DNA of 64,000 bases from CAVRQM01 sp965246915 (GCA_965246915.1 CBDFGB010000025.1:124001-188000), one strand, 5' to 3'; positions 16,666 through 25,510 are shown, numbered from the stretch's first letter. The notes: a model not told the origin generated them from the sequence alone. Numbers and translations are program-made.

Positions 16666-17651
16666 AAAAGCTCATCAACGCGCCCGACCATGTGCTCGCG
16701 GAAAGTCTGGACGGGTTTGCGCACGCGCATCACGACCTGGTCGTGCTCGGCGAGGGCCGGAAATTTGTCCGCCGGCGCGTCATGAAGGCCGGGAAGGTCG
16801 GTCTGATCTCCGGCGGCGGCAGCGGCCACGAACCGATGCACGCGGGCTTCGTTGGACACGGCATGCTCGATGCGGCCTGCCCCGGAAACGTCTTCACCGC
16901 CCCCACGCCCGACCAGATGGAGGCGGCAATCGCGGTCGCCGATCAGGGCGCCGGCGTGCTGCTGATCGTCAAGAACTACGAGGGCGACGTCATGAACTTC
17001 GACATGGCGCGGGAGGTGTCGGAAGCCGACATCGCGACCGTCCTGGTCGACGACGACGTGGCGGTCGAGAAATCGACCTATTCGACCGGCCGCCGTGGCG
17101 TCGCCGGCACGATGATCGTCGAGAAGATCGTGGGCGCTGCCGCCGAGCAGGGGCGCGATCTGGAGGCGCTGCGGGCGCTTGGCGAGCGTGTGGTCGGCGC
17201 GACCCGCTCCATGGGCGTGGCGCTGACCAGCTGCACCGTGCCGGCGGCGGGCAAGCCGACCTTCGATCTCGGCGAGGACGAGATGGAGTTCGGCGTCGGC
17301 ATCCACGGCGAGCCTGGCCGGCGTCGTGGACAACTGGCGGCGGCGGATGCGCTGGCCGACGAGATGGTCGCCGCCATCGTCGGCGACCTCGGTATCGACG
17401 CGGGCACCGAATTGCTGCTGTTGGTCAACGGGTTTGGCGGCACGCCGCTGATCGAGCTGTACCTCATGTTCAACGCGGCGCGGCGGCGGCTGGAGGAGCG
17501 GGGTTTGTCCGTCGCCCGTTCCCTGGTCGGCGACTACGTCACGTCGCTGGACATGGCGGGATGCTCGTTCACCGCGACCGTCCTCGACGCGGAGCTGGCC
17601 GCGCTTTGGGACGCGCCGGTCCACGCGCCGACGCTGCGTTGGGGCATGTGA
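16662..17651 (+). CDS. dhaK: DhaK, substrate-binding subunit of dihydroxyacetone-type kinase
   Basis: Binds a ketose covalently through an active-site histidine for phosphorylation by DhaL; 329 residues. Visible features are the N-terminal ISGGGSGHEPMHAGFVG, the KNYEGDVMNF segment, and EFGVGIHGEPG, whose His is the expected hemiaminal-forming residue. Gene order dhaL-dhaK is the reverse of Escherichia coli dhaKL. The GTGA overlap couples it to the EcsC gene. Between two ABC importers, the likely job is phosphorylating an imported or derived C3/C4 ketose such as dihydroxyacetone or erythrulose. Confidence 0.92.
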   Translation: MKKLINAPDHVLAESLDGFAHAHHDLVVLGEGRKFVRRRVMKAGKVGLISGGGSGHEPMHAGFVGHGMLDAACPGNVFTAPTPDQMEAAIAVADQGAGVLLIVKNYEGDVMNFDMAREVSEADIATVLVDDDVAVEKSTYSTGRRGVAGTMIVEKIVGAAAEQGRDLEALRALGERVVGATRSMGVALTSCTVPAAGKPTFDLGEDEMEFGVGIHGEPGRRRGQLAAADALADEMVAAIVGDLGIDAGTELLLLVNGFGGTPLIELYLMFNAARRRLEERGLSVARSLVGDYVTSLDMAGCSFTATVLDAELAALWDAPVHAPTLRWGM

Positions 17652-18487
17652 CGGACGCCTCCAACCCCTGTAGCGCGCTGACCGAGGCCGACCGCGCCCG
17701 GTTGTGGGAAGCGGCCTGCATCCTCGCCGATCAGCGCGGGCTGGTACCGCGTCTGGGTGCGTGGCTCGGGGCCAAGGCCGAATTGGTGGTGGGAATGCTC
17801 GGCGCGGGCTGGCGCGAACGGGTGCAGGCGCTGGTCGAGGACGCCCTGTGGCGCGCGCAGACTCTCTCGACGATTGGACTTGACGCCGGCGCGTCGGGAG
17901 TTGCGCCGCGCGCCTGGCTCGCGCGCGCCGCGACGACGGTGTCCGGCGCGGCAACGGGACTTGCCGGGTTTGCCGGTGTGACCGTCGACATCCCGTTCAC
18001 CACGCTCACCATTTTGCGCTCGATTGCCGAGATCGCTCGGTCCGAGGGCGAGGACATCGCCTCCGACGAAGGCCGCCGCGCCTGCCTGGAGGTGCTGGCG
18101 CTCGGCGGCCCGGGGGTCAACGACGATGACGCCGAAATGGGTTACTGGACCGCGCGGCTTGGCCTCGCTGCGCTGAACCTTTCCGCCGTCGTGCCGCAGG
18201 CGGCGCGGATGCTCGGTGCCGCCTTGTCGGAAAAGATCCTCGCGCAAGCGGTGCCGATCGCCGGCGCGGCGGCGGGTGCCGGGCTGAACTATGTCTTCAT
18301 CCGGTATTATCAGCAGATGGCGCGCGTGCATTTCACCGTTCGGGCGATCGAGCGGTCGCGTGGACCCGACGCGCGGATCGGCAAATGCCTCGAACGGATG
18401 GTCGAACAGGCGCGCCGCCGCCGCGATCGTATGCAACCGCCCGACTCCGCGACATACCCGTTGCGCGCGCTCGCCTCCCGGCGATAA
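17648..18487 (+). CDS. EcsC family protein
   Basis: A 279-residue protein resembling the EcsC family (named after Bacillus EcsC, function poorly defined). The core is alanine/glycine-rich with amphipathic or membrane-associated segments: GLAGFAGVTVDIPFTTLTIL, LEVLALGGPGVNDDDAEMG and AVPIAGAAAGAGLNYVFIRYY. The GTG at 17648 overlaps the dhaK stop by 4 bases, giving tight coupling. Why an EcsC protein is fused to this transcript is unclear; a role in membrane or transporter homeostasis is only a guess. Confidence 0.8.
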   Translation: MTDASNPCSALTEADRARLWEAACILADQRGLVPRLGAWLGAKAELVVGMLGAGWRERVQALVEDALWRAQTLSTIGLDAGASGVAPRAWLARAATTVSGAATGLAGFAGVTVDIPFTTLTILRSIAEIARSEGEDIASDEGRRACLEVLALGGPGVNDDDAEMGYWTARLGLAALNLSAVVPQAARMLGAALSEKILAQAVPIAGAAAGAGLNYVFIRYYQQMARVHFTVRAIERSRGPDARIGKCLERMVEQARRRRDRMQPPDSATYPLRALASRR

Positions 18488-18598
18488 TCTCCGGGCAATC
18501 GACGCGGCAGATCATCCGATCTGCATGACGTTCGTGCGGGAGCGAAGGTCGGAATGCGGGTCGGTTCTTCATCGCAGCGTAGGGGCTGACCGGCCCCA

Positions 18599-19732
18599 AT
18601 GGATCTCGTCATCGAGGGGATTGAGAAGCGCTTCGGCGTGGTCGAGGCGTTGCGTGGCACGTCGCTGACCGTCGCGGCCGGCGAGTTCTTCGCCATTCTG
18701 GGGCCGAGCGGCGCGGGCAAGACCACTCTGTTGCGCATCGTCGCCGGGATCGAGCGGCCGGATGCCGGTCGCGTCCTGCTGGGCGGCCGCGACCTGTCGA
18801 CCATTCCGGTTCGTAACCGCAACACCGCGATGGTCTTCCAGACCTTTGCCCTCTATCCGCATCTCTCGACCTTTGAAAATCTCGCCTATCCGTTGCGTGA
18901 GCAGCGTCTGGCGAGTGCCGACATCAAGCGTCGCGTCGGCGAAATCGCCGAGATGCTGCGTCTCACACACACCCTGGCGCGCAAGCCCGGCACGTTGTCC
19001 GGCGGCGAGCAGCAGCGCTGCGCGATCGGCCGCGCGCTGATCCGCCGTCCGCAATTGCTGCTGCTGGACGAGCCGCTGACCAATCTCGATGCGAAACTTC
19101 GCCACGACACCCGCGCCGAATTCAAGCGGCTGCATCGCGAACTCGGCCGTACGACCATGGTCTACGCGACGCCCGATCAGCTCGAGGCGCTGAGCATGGG
19201 CTCGCGCGTCGCCGTCCTGCGGGAGGGACGGATCGTGCAGGTGGACACGCCGTTCGCGCTCTATGACCGGCCGGGCAATGATTTCGTGGCCTCGCTGGTC
19301 GGCGATCCGCCGATCAACCTGATGCCGGGCACATTCGCGCGCGATCGCATCGAACTCCCGTTCACGTCGATCGATGCGGCTCCGTGGCGCGGTGTGCTGG
19401 GGGCGCTCCCGGCCGGCACGGATCTGCGTGTCGGTGTGCGGCCGCAGGGCCTGACGCCGGCCATCGCGGGCGCGGCCCGCGGGCCGAGATTTCCGGCCCG
19501 CGTGTTCCTGACCGAGCCACTCGGCGACGTGACGATCCTTGACCTGCGCGCCGGCGAGGACGTGCGCCTGCGCATGGTCCTGCCGCAGGAGCAGGCGTAT
19601 CGGATCGCTCCCGACACCGCGCTCGATATAGAACTCGATCCGGCGCAGGTCTGCCTGTTCGCGCGGGAGACCGGCGTGGCGCTCGGCCGCGACGCGACCG
19701 AGGCCAGGACGGAGGCCGCCGCCGCCGTGTAA
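18599..19732 (+). CDS. ABC transporter ATP-binding protein 1, sugar/glycerol type, H-loop His replaced
   Basis: First of two ATPases in a CUT1-like importer, 377 residues. Walker A GPSGAGKTT, Q-loop MVFQTFALYPHL, signature LSGGEQQR and Walker B LLLLDEPLTNLD are intact, but the H-loop reads VYATPDQLEA, with Pro192 where the switch histidine (THDQ) should be. A C-terminal regulatory region follows from about 235. I recall a similar H-loop change in one ATPase of rhizobial glycerol transporters (GlpS/GlpT), and the gene order here also recalls that system. With its partner at 23082 it should form an asymmetric heterodimer. About 110 bases upstream may hold a promoter. Confidence 0.88.
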   Translation: MDLVIEGIEKRFGVVEALRGTSLTVAAGEFFAILGPSGAGKTTLLRIVAGIERPDAGRVLLGGRDLSTIPVRNRNTAMVFQTFALYPHLSTFENLAYPLREQRLASADIKRRVGEIAEMLRLTHTLARKPGTLSGGEQQRCAIGRALIRRPQLLLLDEPLTNLDAKLRHDTRAEFKRLHRELGRTTMVYATPDQLEALSMGSRVAVLREGRIVQVDTPFALYDRPGNDFVASLVGDPPINLMPGTFARDRIELPFTSIDAAPWRGVLGALPAGTDLRVGVRPQGLTPAIAGAARGPRFPARVFLTEPLGDVTILDLRAGEDVRLRMVLPQEQAYRIAPDTALDIELDPAQVCLFARETGVALGRDATEARTEAAAAV

Positions 19733-19807
19733 GGTGGCCGGCGGACGGCGCGTCGCGAAGTCGGCGCGAGTGAAACGAATAAACGACAAACCGGGGAGAC
19801 TGAGGAG

Positions 19808-21229
19808 ATGAGGGCTTTGAGGCTGGGTATCGCGGCGGCGGCGATGGTCGCCGGACTGGGGTTGGCCGGGGTGCCCGCGCCGGCGCGCGCCGCCGACGTG
19901 GTCATCAACATGGCCGCACCCGACTGGCTCCCGACGCGCTTCATGCAGGAGGAGTTCGACCGCTCCTACAAGGCCAAGAGCGGCAACAACGTGAAGTTGG
20001 TGATCGACTTCATCCCGTGGCCCAGCTTCTATCAGCGGGTCGCGGCCTCGCTCAGCTCGGGCGAGAAGAAGTACCAGATGATCGTGACCGACAGCCAGTG
20101 GCTGGGCGACTTCGTCGAGGGCGGCCATTACCTGAAGCTGAACCCGTACATCGACAAGGACCCGGAGCTGCAGGCGATCATCGCCGACATGCATCAGGTC
20201 CTGAAGGACGTGGCCAGCAGCTATCCGGCGCGCAGCACGAATTATTACGGGTTCCCGCAGTTTCCGGACAACTTGGTGACCGCCTATCGGCGCGATCTGT
20301 TTTGCAACGCTACCGAGCGCGCCAACTTCAAGAAGCAGTTCAATCAGACCCTGCCGTGTTATTATAATGAATGGGAGAATGTGGACTGGGAGACTTACGA
20401 GAACATCGGAAAGTTTTTCCAGCGTAAGAAGGGAGACAAACTCGGCGACGGCGTGGCCGATGACGATTTCTACGGCATCGCCTATCAGGCCGGGAAGGGC
20501 TACGACTTCTCGTCGATGCAGATCAATTCGATGATCTGGCAGTTCGGCGGCGACATCTGGGACGAAACCAAGACCAAGCCGGCGACCGGCGTGGTGAACT
20601 CCGACATCGCGGTCAAAGCGATGCAGCGTTACCTCGATCTGCTCAAATACATGCCGCCGGTGGCCAAGACCGGGCAGATGGACATCTTCGTGATTCAGGA
20701 CCTGTATATGCAGGGCAAGGTCGCCTCGATCGTCGACTGGGTCGGCGTGATGGGACCGGTGATCAACCCGAAAGTCAGCAAGGTCGCCGACAAGAGCGGC
20801 TTCGCGCAAACGCCGGGCCAGCGTCACCCCGACGGCTCGGTCAGCCGGTGGGCGAATATCGGCGGGCAGCCGTTCGTGTTGACGACATGGAACAACGACA
20901 CCGTCGTCAAGGAAGCGCTGGACGTCGTGAAGTGGTGGCTGTCGAAGGACATTCAGACGAAATTCGTGAAGTCGGGCGGACAAAGCGGCATGCTGTCGGT
21001 GTTGGACGATCCGGCCTACGTGACCTGGGCGCCGTACAACCGCGCGTTCGTCGATAATTATCAGTGGCAGAAGGACATCTGGCACATCCCCGAATTCTTC
21101 CCGTTGCTGACCCAGCAGCAGGAGCAGTTCGACAAGGCGATCACCGGCCAGATTTCCGCCAAGCAGGCGCTGGACGCCGCTGCCGCCTTCCAGGACAAGA
21201 CGCTCAAGGAAGCCGGTCGGATCAACTGA
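19808..21229 (+). CDS. extracellular solute-binding protein, sugar/glycerol ABC type
   Basis: Periplasmic binding protein, 473 residues, for the importer encoded around it. A Sec signal peptide is clear: MRALRLGIAAAAMVAGLGLA, then cleavage after ARA, before ADVV. The mature domain has family-1 features such as WPSFYQRVAASLSSGEKKY, YQMIVTDSQWLGDFVEGG, NYYGFPQFPDNLVTAYRRDL and a tryptophan-rich C-terminal lobe. GAGGAG sits just before the ATG. The 75-base gap from the ATPase gene is the largest in this operon. The ligand is not evident; a polyol or glycerol-like compound is suggested by the dhaLK neighbourhood. Confidence 0.88.
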   Translation: MRALRLGIAAAAMVAGLGLAGVPAPARAADVVINMAAPDWLPTRFMQEEFDRSYKAKSGNNVKLVIDFIPWPSFYQRVAASLSSGEKKYQMIVTDSQWLGDFVEGGHYLKLNPYIDKDPELQAIIADMHQVLKDVASSYPARSTNYYGFPQFPDNLVTAYRRDLFCNATERANFKKQFNQTLPCYYNEWENVDWETYENIGKFFQRKKGDKLGDGVADDDFYGIAYQAGKGYDFSSMQINSMIWQFGGDIWDETKTKPATGVVNSDIAVKAMQRYLDLLKYMPPVAKTGQMDIFVIQDLYMQGKVASIVDWVGVMGPVINPKVSKVADKSGFAQTPGQRHPDGSVSRWANIGGQPFVLTTWNNDTVVKEALDVVKWWLSKDIQTKFVKSGGQSGMLSVLDDPAYVTWAPYNRAFVDNYQWQKDIWHIPEFFPLLTQQQEQFDKAITGQISAKQALDAAAAFQDKTLKEAGRIN

Positions 21230-21246
21230 GGGTTCTGCGAAACACC

Positions 21247-22215
21247 ATGACGACGTCCGACCCCGCGACTTTCGCTGTTCCCCTCTCCCGCGCCGCGGGA
21301 GAGGGGGGCGCGCCACGCGGCGGCTTCTTCGCCTGGCTTCTGGCGCCGGAGCGGCGCGGCCCTCTGCTGGTCGCGCCCGCCATCGCGACGCTCGTGCTGG
21401 TCAATCTGTTTCCGCTAATGTGGTCGTACGGCCTGAGTTTCTTCTCGTATAAGGCGAACCGCCTCGGCGTGGCGCCGCGCTGGCGGGGGCTCGACAACTA
21501 CGTCGACCTGCTGACCGATCCCGAAGTTTGGGGACGTTTCCAAAACACCGCGGTCATCGTGATAGGCAGTGTCTCGTTGCAGCTGGTGATCGGGTTTCTG
21601 CTCGCCTTGCTGTTCAGCAAGGAATTTCCGCTGCGGCGATACCTGCTGATGCTCGTGCTCGCGCCGATGATGCTGTCGCTGTCGGCGGTCGGCGTCTTCT
21701 TCAAGCTGTTCTACGACCCCACGCTCGGCTTCATCCCGCGCTTTGTGCAGCTGTTCACCGGCGAGCCGTTCGTGATCCTGTCCACGCCGGTGAAAGCCAC
21801 GATCGCGATCGTCTGCGCCGACGCGTGGATGTGGTCGCCTTTCGTGATGCTTCTGGTACTCGCCGGGCTCGTCAGCGTGCCAAAATACTTGTACGAAGCG
21901 GCGGAGATCGACCGCGCCGGGTCCTGGCGGCGCTTTCGCACGATCACGTTTCCCTACATAAAGAGTCTGCTGCTGCTCGCCCTGTTGTTTCGCACCATCG
22001 AGACGTTCAAGCTGTTCGACGTCGTCTACGTGCTGACGGAAGGCGGGCCCGGCACATCGACCGAGACGATCTCGGTCTACCTCTACCGAGTGGCATTCAA
22101 CTACTTCCAGACCGGCCGCGCCTCGGCGCTGGGCTACATCCTGCTGTTCGGCGTGATCGTGCTGACCAGCCTGTATCTCTACGCGATCCAGTCACGCAAG
22201 GCGGAGGCGCTGTAA
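21247..22215 (+). CDS. ABC transporter permease, MalF/UgpA-like
   Basis: Inner-membrane subunit, 322 residues, six helices (first LVAPAIATLVLVNLFPLMW). The EAA loop reads YEAAEIDRAGSWRRFRTITF. The ATG at 21247 begins an N-terminal cytoplasmic extension of about 35 residues, SRAAGEGGAPRGG in part, which is encoded by a perfect 27-base palindrome (21280-21306). No later start codon precedes TM1 with a better binding site, so the extension may be translated. The stop overlaps the next permease start by one base (TAATG). Confidence 0.88.
   Translation: MTTSDPATFAVPLSRAAGEGGAPRGGFFAWLLAPERRGPLLVAPAIATLVLVNLFPLMWSYGLSFFSYKANRLGVAPRWRGLDNYVDLLTDPEVWGRFQNTAVIVIGSVSLQLVIGFLLALLFSKEFPLRRYLLMLVLAPMMLSLSAVGVFFKLFYDPTLGFIPRFVQLFTGEPFVILSTPVKATIAIVCADAWMWSPFVMLLVLAGLVSVPKYLYEAAEIDRAGSWRRFRTITFPYIKSLLLLALLFRTIETFKLFDVVYVLTEGGPGTSTETISVYLYRVAFNYFQTGRASALGYILLFGVIVLTSLYLYAIQSRKAEAL
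21280..21306. repeat. perfect 12-bp-arm hairpin inside a permease reading frame
   Basis: CCCCTCTCCCGC and GCGGGAGAGGGG flank a 3-base loop. The hairpin lies about 33 bases into the permease coding sequence and is read in frame as part of PLSRAAGEG. Units of this kind are familiar as dispersed intergenic palindromes in alphaproteobacteria, so this copy looks like an element that inserted in frame, or one that marks a start further downstream than annotated. Confidence 0.8.
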
Positions 22216-23078
22216 TGGCCCGCGCGCGCGCCATCGGCACGGCCGGCTGGGGACACACGGCGATCGCCGCGGTGGTCAGCCTGGTCTACTTTTTCCCGGT
22301 TCTCTACATCATCCTGACCGCCTTCAAGACGCGGCAGGACGCGCTCGACGTCGGCAAGTTTGTGTTCACGCCGACCTTGGACAACTTCAAGTCGGTGTTC
22401 TTCCGTGCCGCGATCGAGGGCGGCGGCGGTAGCGACACCGGGTTCAGCCTCTATTTCTTCAACAGTCTGTTCATCGGCGGCAGTTCGGTGCTGCTGGCTC
22501 TGGCGATCGGCACAGCCGCCGCCTATGGCTTCTCGCGGTTCCCGCTGCGTGGCAACGACACCTATCTGTTCATGATCCTGACCACGCGGATGATGCCGCC
22601 GATCATCGCCATCGTGCCGATTTTCGTGATCTTCGCCAAACTCGACTTGTCGGGCACGTATTTCGGTATCATCGCGCTCTACACCGCGTTCAACTTGCCG
22701 TTCTCGATTTGGATGGTGAAATCGTTCTTCGACGATCTGGACCGCGATATCGAGGACGCGGCCCGCATGGATGGCAGCAGCGAGTGGAAGCTGTTCCGCA
22801 AGGTCTGCCTCCCGCAGGTGTATGCCGGGCTCGCTGCGACCTTCGTGTTCGCCGTGATCCTTACATGGAACGAGTTCCTGTTCGCGCTGCTGCTGACCGG
22901 CACGCAGACACGTACCGTGCCGGTCGCCATCGTGCGCACCATCGGCGGCTCGCTCGGCGTCGATTGGGGGCTGCTCTCGGCGATCGAGACGCTGTTCATC
23001 ATCCCGGTGATCCTGGTGACCTTCGCGCTGCAGAATCAGCTCCTGCGCGGCGTCACCTTCGGCACGATCAGGCGCTGA
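22215..23078 (+). CDS. ABC transporter permease, MalG/UgpE-like
   Basis: Second membrane subunit, 287 residues. The N-terminus MARARAIGTAGWGHTAIAAV leads into helix 1. The EAA loop is EDAARMDGSSEWKLFRKVCLP and the C-terminus is cytoplasmic and basic (LRGVTFGTIRR), as in MalG-type proteins. Its ATG shares the last base of the preceding stop. The second ATPase gene follows after 3 bases. Confidence 0.9.
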   Translation: MARARAIGTAGWGHTAIAAVVSLVYFFPVLYIILTAFKTRQDALDVGKFVFTPTLDNFKSVFFRAAIEGGGGSDTGFSLYFFNSLFIGGSSVLLALAIGTAAAYGFSRFPLRGNDTYLFMILTTRMMPPIIAIVPIFVIFAKLDLSGTYFGIIALYTAFNLPFSIWMVKSFFDDLDRDIEDAARMDGSSEWKLFRKVCLPQVYAGLAATFVFAVILTWNEFLFALLLTGTQTRTVPVAIVRTIGGSLGVDWGLLSAIETLFIIPVILVTFALQNQLLRGVTFGTIRR

Positions 23079-23081
23079 GCG

Positions 23082-24191
23082 ATGCTCGACACCTCCGGCT
23101 CCGTCCAGCTCACCGGCGTCTCGAAACGCTTCAGCAGCCTGCTCGCGGTCGATAGCGTCGACTTGACCATCGAGCCGGGCGAGGTGATGTGCCTGTTGGG
23201 GCCGTCCGGCTGCGGCAAGACCACGACCCTGCGAATGGTCGCGGGCTTGGACAGCGCCACCGACGGCGACATCGTCATCGCCGGACGGCGCGTGAACGAT
23301 CTCGGGGCACGCGAGCGCAATGTCGCGATGGCGTTTCAGTTCTATGCGCTCTACCCGAGTCTGACCGTGGCCGAGAATCTTGCCTATCCGCTGCACGCGG
23401 AAAAGCTCGGCCGGGCGCAGATCGCCGAACGCATCGCGCGGGTCAGCCGCGTGCTGGACCTGACCGGCATCCTGGAGCGCAAACCGCATCAGCTCGGCGA
23501 GGGCGAAAAGCAGCGCGTGGCGGTGGGCCGCTCGATCGTGCGCACGCCGACCTGCTTCCTGTTCGACGAGCCCCTGAGCCGGCTCGACATCCAGCTGCGG
23601 CAGACCATGCGCACCCAGATCAAGGAAGTGCTGGAACAGCTCGACCGGCCGACGGTGATCGTGACGCACGACCAGATCGAGGCGCTGACGATGGCCGATC
23701 GCATCGCGGTAATGCGCGCCGGGCGACTGGAACAAGTGGCCAGTCCGCATGATCTGTTCAGCTATCCGGCGAATTTGTTCGTGGCCGGGTTCATCGGGAC
23801 TCCACAGATGAACCTGCTCGAGGCCGATCTTTTGGGCGTCACCCGTCCGACCGAGGGGTCGGTCCGCGCGCGGCTGTCGCTGCTCGGCGAAGCGATCACC
23901 GCCGACGTCGAGCCGGCCGTCGCCGCGCTACCGCGTGGCCGCATCACCCTGGGCATCCGGCCGCGCAGCTTCGAGCTGGTCGATCCCGGCAGCGACGACG
24001 CGTTGCATGCGGCGGTGGACCTCGTGGAACCCATGGGAGCCGAGACCCTGCTGCATTTCGTCGAGGGCGGGGCGGATCTGCGCTGCGTCGTCCCGCACAC
24101 CGCGCGAATTGCCGTGGGAACCCGCGCCGGGCTTCGATGCAAGCCTGGGCAGCTGCACGTGTTCGGGCCGGACGGAAAGCTCGCGCGATGA
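23082..24191 (+). CDS. ABC transporter ATP-binding protein 2, degenerate signature motif
   Basis: Second ATPase of the same importer, 369 residues. Walker A GPSGCGKTT, Q-loop MAFQFYALYPSL, Walker B CFLFDEPLSRLD and H-loop IVTHDQIEA are normal, but the ABC signature is LGEGEKQR (138-142) instead of LSGGQ. The first ATPase has the opposite pattern, a good signature without an H-loop His. In a heterodimer both defects fall in one composite ATP site and leave the other site canonical. It overlaps the small membrane protein gene by 4 bases (ATGA). Confidence 0.88.
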   Translation: MLDTSGSVQLTGVSKRFSSLLAVDSVDLTIEPGEVMCLLGPSGCGKTTTLRMVAGLDSATDGDIVIAGRRVNDLGARERNVAMAFQFYALYPSLTVAENLAYPLHAEKLGRAQIAERIARVSRVLDLTGILERKPHQLGEGEKQRVAVGRSIVRTPTCFLFDEPLSRLDIQLRQTMRTQIKEVLEQLDRPTVIVTHDQIEALTMADRIAVMRAGRLEQVASPHDLFSYPANLFVAGFIGTPQMNLLEADLLGVTRPTEGSVRARLSLLGEAITADVEPAVAALPRGRITLGIRPRSFELVDPGSDDALHAAVDLVEPMGAETLLHFVEGGADLRCVVPHTARIAVGTRAGLRCKPGQLHVFGPDGKLAR

Positions 24192-24493
24192 GCGGCGCGA
24201 AGCGTGGCATGAGCGTGCGGACGGCACGCACGATCGAGTATGCGATCGTCGGCGCGAGCATCATTGCCTTGGTGCTGATCTTCCAGCCCTTCGCCCTGGG
24301 GTTGTTCACGCTGGGCGCCGGGTTGATCGTGCTGATCGGCCTGCTGTTCAACCTCGTGCCGTTCGCGCAAGCAGGGCGGACGACCGGCAGCCTGCTGCGG
24401 GCGGCGCTCGTCATCGCGATCGTCTTCGTCGTCGTGACGCTGCTGGCGCTGGCGTCGGCGGAGCTCTATGCGATCTATCTGACGGGGAACTGA
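24188..24493 (+). CDS. small membrane protein of the ABC operon
   Basis: A 101-residue protein with a basic N-terminus (SGAKRGMSVRTARTIEY) and three hydrophobic segments near 17-35, 37-55 and 66-90, so two or three membrane helices. The ATG at 24188 overlaps the ATPase stop. I do not recognise the family with confidence. Its place, next to the ATPase/permease genes of a glycerol-like importer, recalls the small membrane protein GlpU of rhizobial glp operons, but similarity cannot be judged by eye. It may be an accessory subunit. Confidence 0.75.
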   Translation: MSGAKRGMSVRTARTIEYAIVGASIIALVLIFQPFALGLFTLGAGLIVLIGLLFNLVPFAQAGRTTGSLLRAALVIAIVFVVVTLLALASAELYAIYLTGN

Positions 24494-24508
24494 GCCGGCC
24501 GTGAGCCG

Positions 24509-25510
24509 ATGACATTGCCGTCCTGGCATCCGGAGAGCGTTGCCGCCCGGCTGCCGTTCCTGCGCCGCCGCTCTCGCCTGGCGGCCGCGGTGCGCGCGTT
24601 TTTCGATGCGCGCGGCTATACCGAGGTCGAAACGCCCTACGCGGTTCTGGCGCCCGGCGAGGAAGTGCATCTCTCGGCGTTCTCGACCGAACGCATCCGC
24701 GTCGACGGCTCGCGCGAGAAACTGTTCCTGCACACGAGCCCGGAACTCGCGATGAAACGGCTTCTGGTGGGGGGAGCGGGCCGCATCTTTCAGCTCGCGC
24801 GCGTGTGGCGCAACGGCGAGGGCAGCAGGCGGCATGCGGCCGAATTCACCATGCTGGAGTGGTATCGTCCCGACGCGACGATGGACGATCTGATGGACGA
24901 GACGGAGGCGCTGTTGCGGGCCGTCCTGCCGCCAGTCGCGAGCAGCTTCGGGATCGACACGCCGATCGCCGAACCGTTCGAGAGGCTCACGATGGCCGAG
25001 GCGTTCCGCATCCACGTCGGCGCCGACCTGCTCGCAACCCTGAACGACGCACGGGCGCTGGCGGGCAGCGCCGGGACGCGGTTGCGCGAGCGCGAGACTT
25101 GGGAGGACCTGTTCTTCCGACTTCTGCTGACCCATGTCGAGCCGTCGATCGGACGGGAACGCGCGACGTTCCTCACGCATTTCCCCGCCTCGCAGGCCGC
25201 GCTGGCGCGGCGCGATCCCGCCGACCCGCGCGTTGCGGAGCGGTTCGAGTTGTTTGTCTGCGGTATCGAACTCGCGAACGCCTTCGTCGAGTTGACCGAT
25301 GCGGCGGAGCAGCGGGTCCGGTTCATGGCCGACCGGGCGCGCCGGCATGCGCTGTATCGGGGGCCGGACTGGCCGCTGGACGAGGATTTTCTTGCCGCTC
25401 TTGCGCACGGCATGCCGCCCTGTGCCGGCATCGCCATGGGGTTCGATCGTCTCGCGATGCTCGCCGCGGCGGCCGACCGCATTGAGCAGGTGCAGTGGCT
25501 CCCGTCCTAG
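24509..25510 (+). CDS. epmA: EpmA, elongation factor P lysine lysyltransferase
   Basis: A free-standing class II lysyl-tRNA-synthetase-like enzyme without an anticodon-binding domain, 333 residues, which attaches beta-lysine to EF-P. Class II motifs are clear: motif 1 RAFFDARGYTEVETP, motif 2 around FQLARVWRNGEGSRRHAAEF and motif 3 GIAMGFDRLAML, with VCGIELANAFVELTDA between. Length fits EpmA (about 325) rather than LysRS (about 500). Neither efp nor epmB is in the window. The lipoprotein gene overlaps its end by 16 bases. Confidence 0.92.
   Translation: MTLPSWHPESVAARLPFLRRRSRLAAAVRAFFDARGYTEVETPYAVLAPGEEVHLSAFSTERIRVDGSREKLFLHTSPELAMKRLLVGGAGRIFQLARVWRNGEGSRRHAAEFTMLEWYRPDATMDDLMDETEALLRAVLPPVASSFGIDTPIAEPFERLTMAEAFRIHVGADLLATLNDARALAGSAGTRLRERETWEDLFFRLLLTHVEPSIGRERATFLTHFPASQAALARRDPADPRVAERFELFVCGIELANAFVELTDAAEQRVRFMADRARRHALYRGPDWPLDEDFLAALAHGMPPCAGIAMGFDRLAMLAAAADRIEQVQWLPS

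Noticed and set aside
18569..21316. Open frame of about 900 codons on the minus strand opposite an ATPase and binding-protein gene
   Set aside because: It mirrors two clear genes on the plus strand; the His/Asp/Arg-rich composition and lack of domains are typical of antisense frames in GC-rich DNA.
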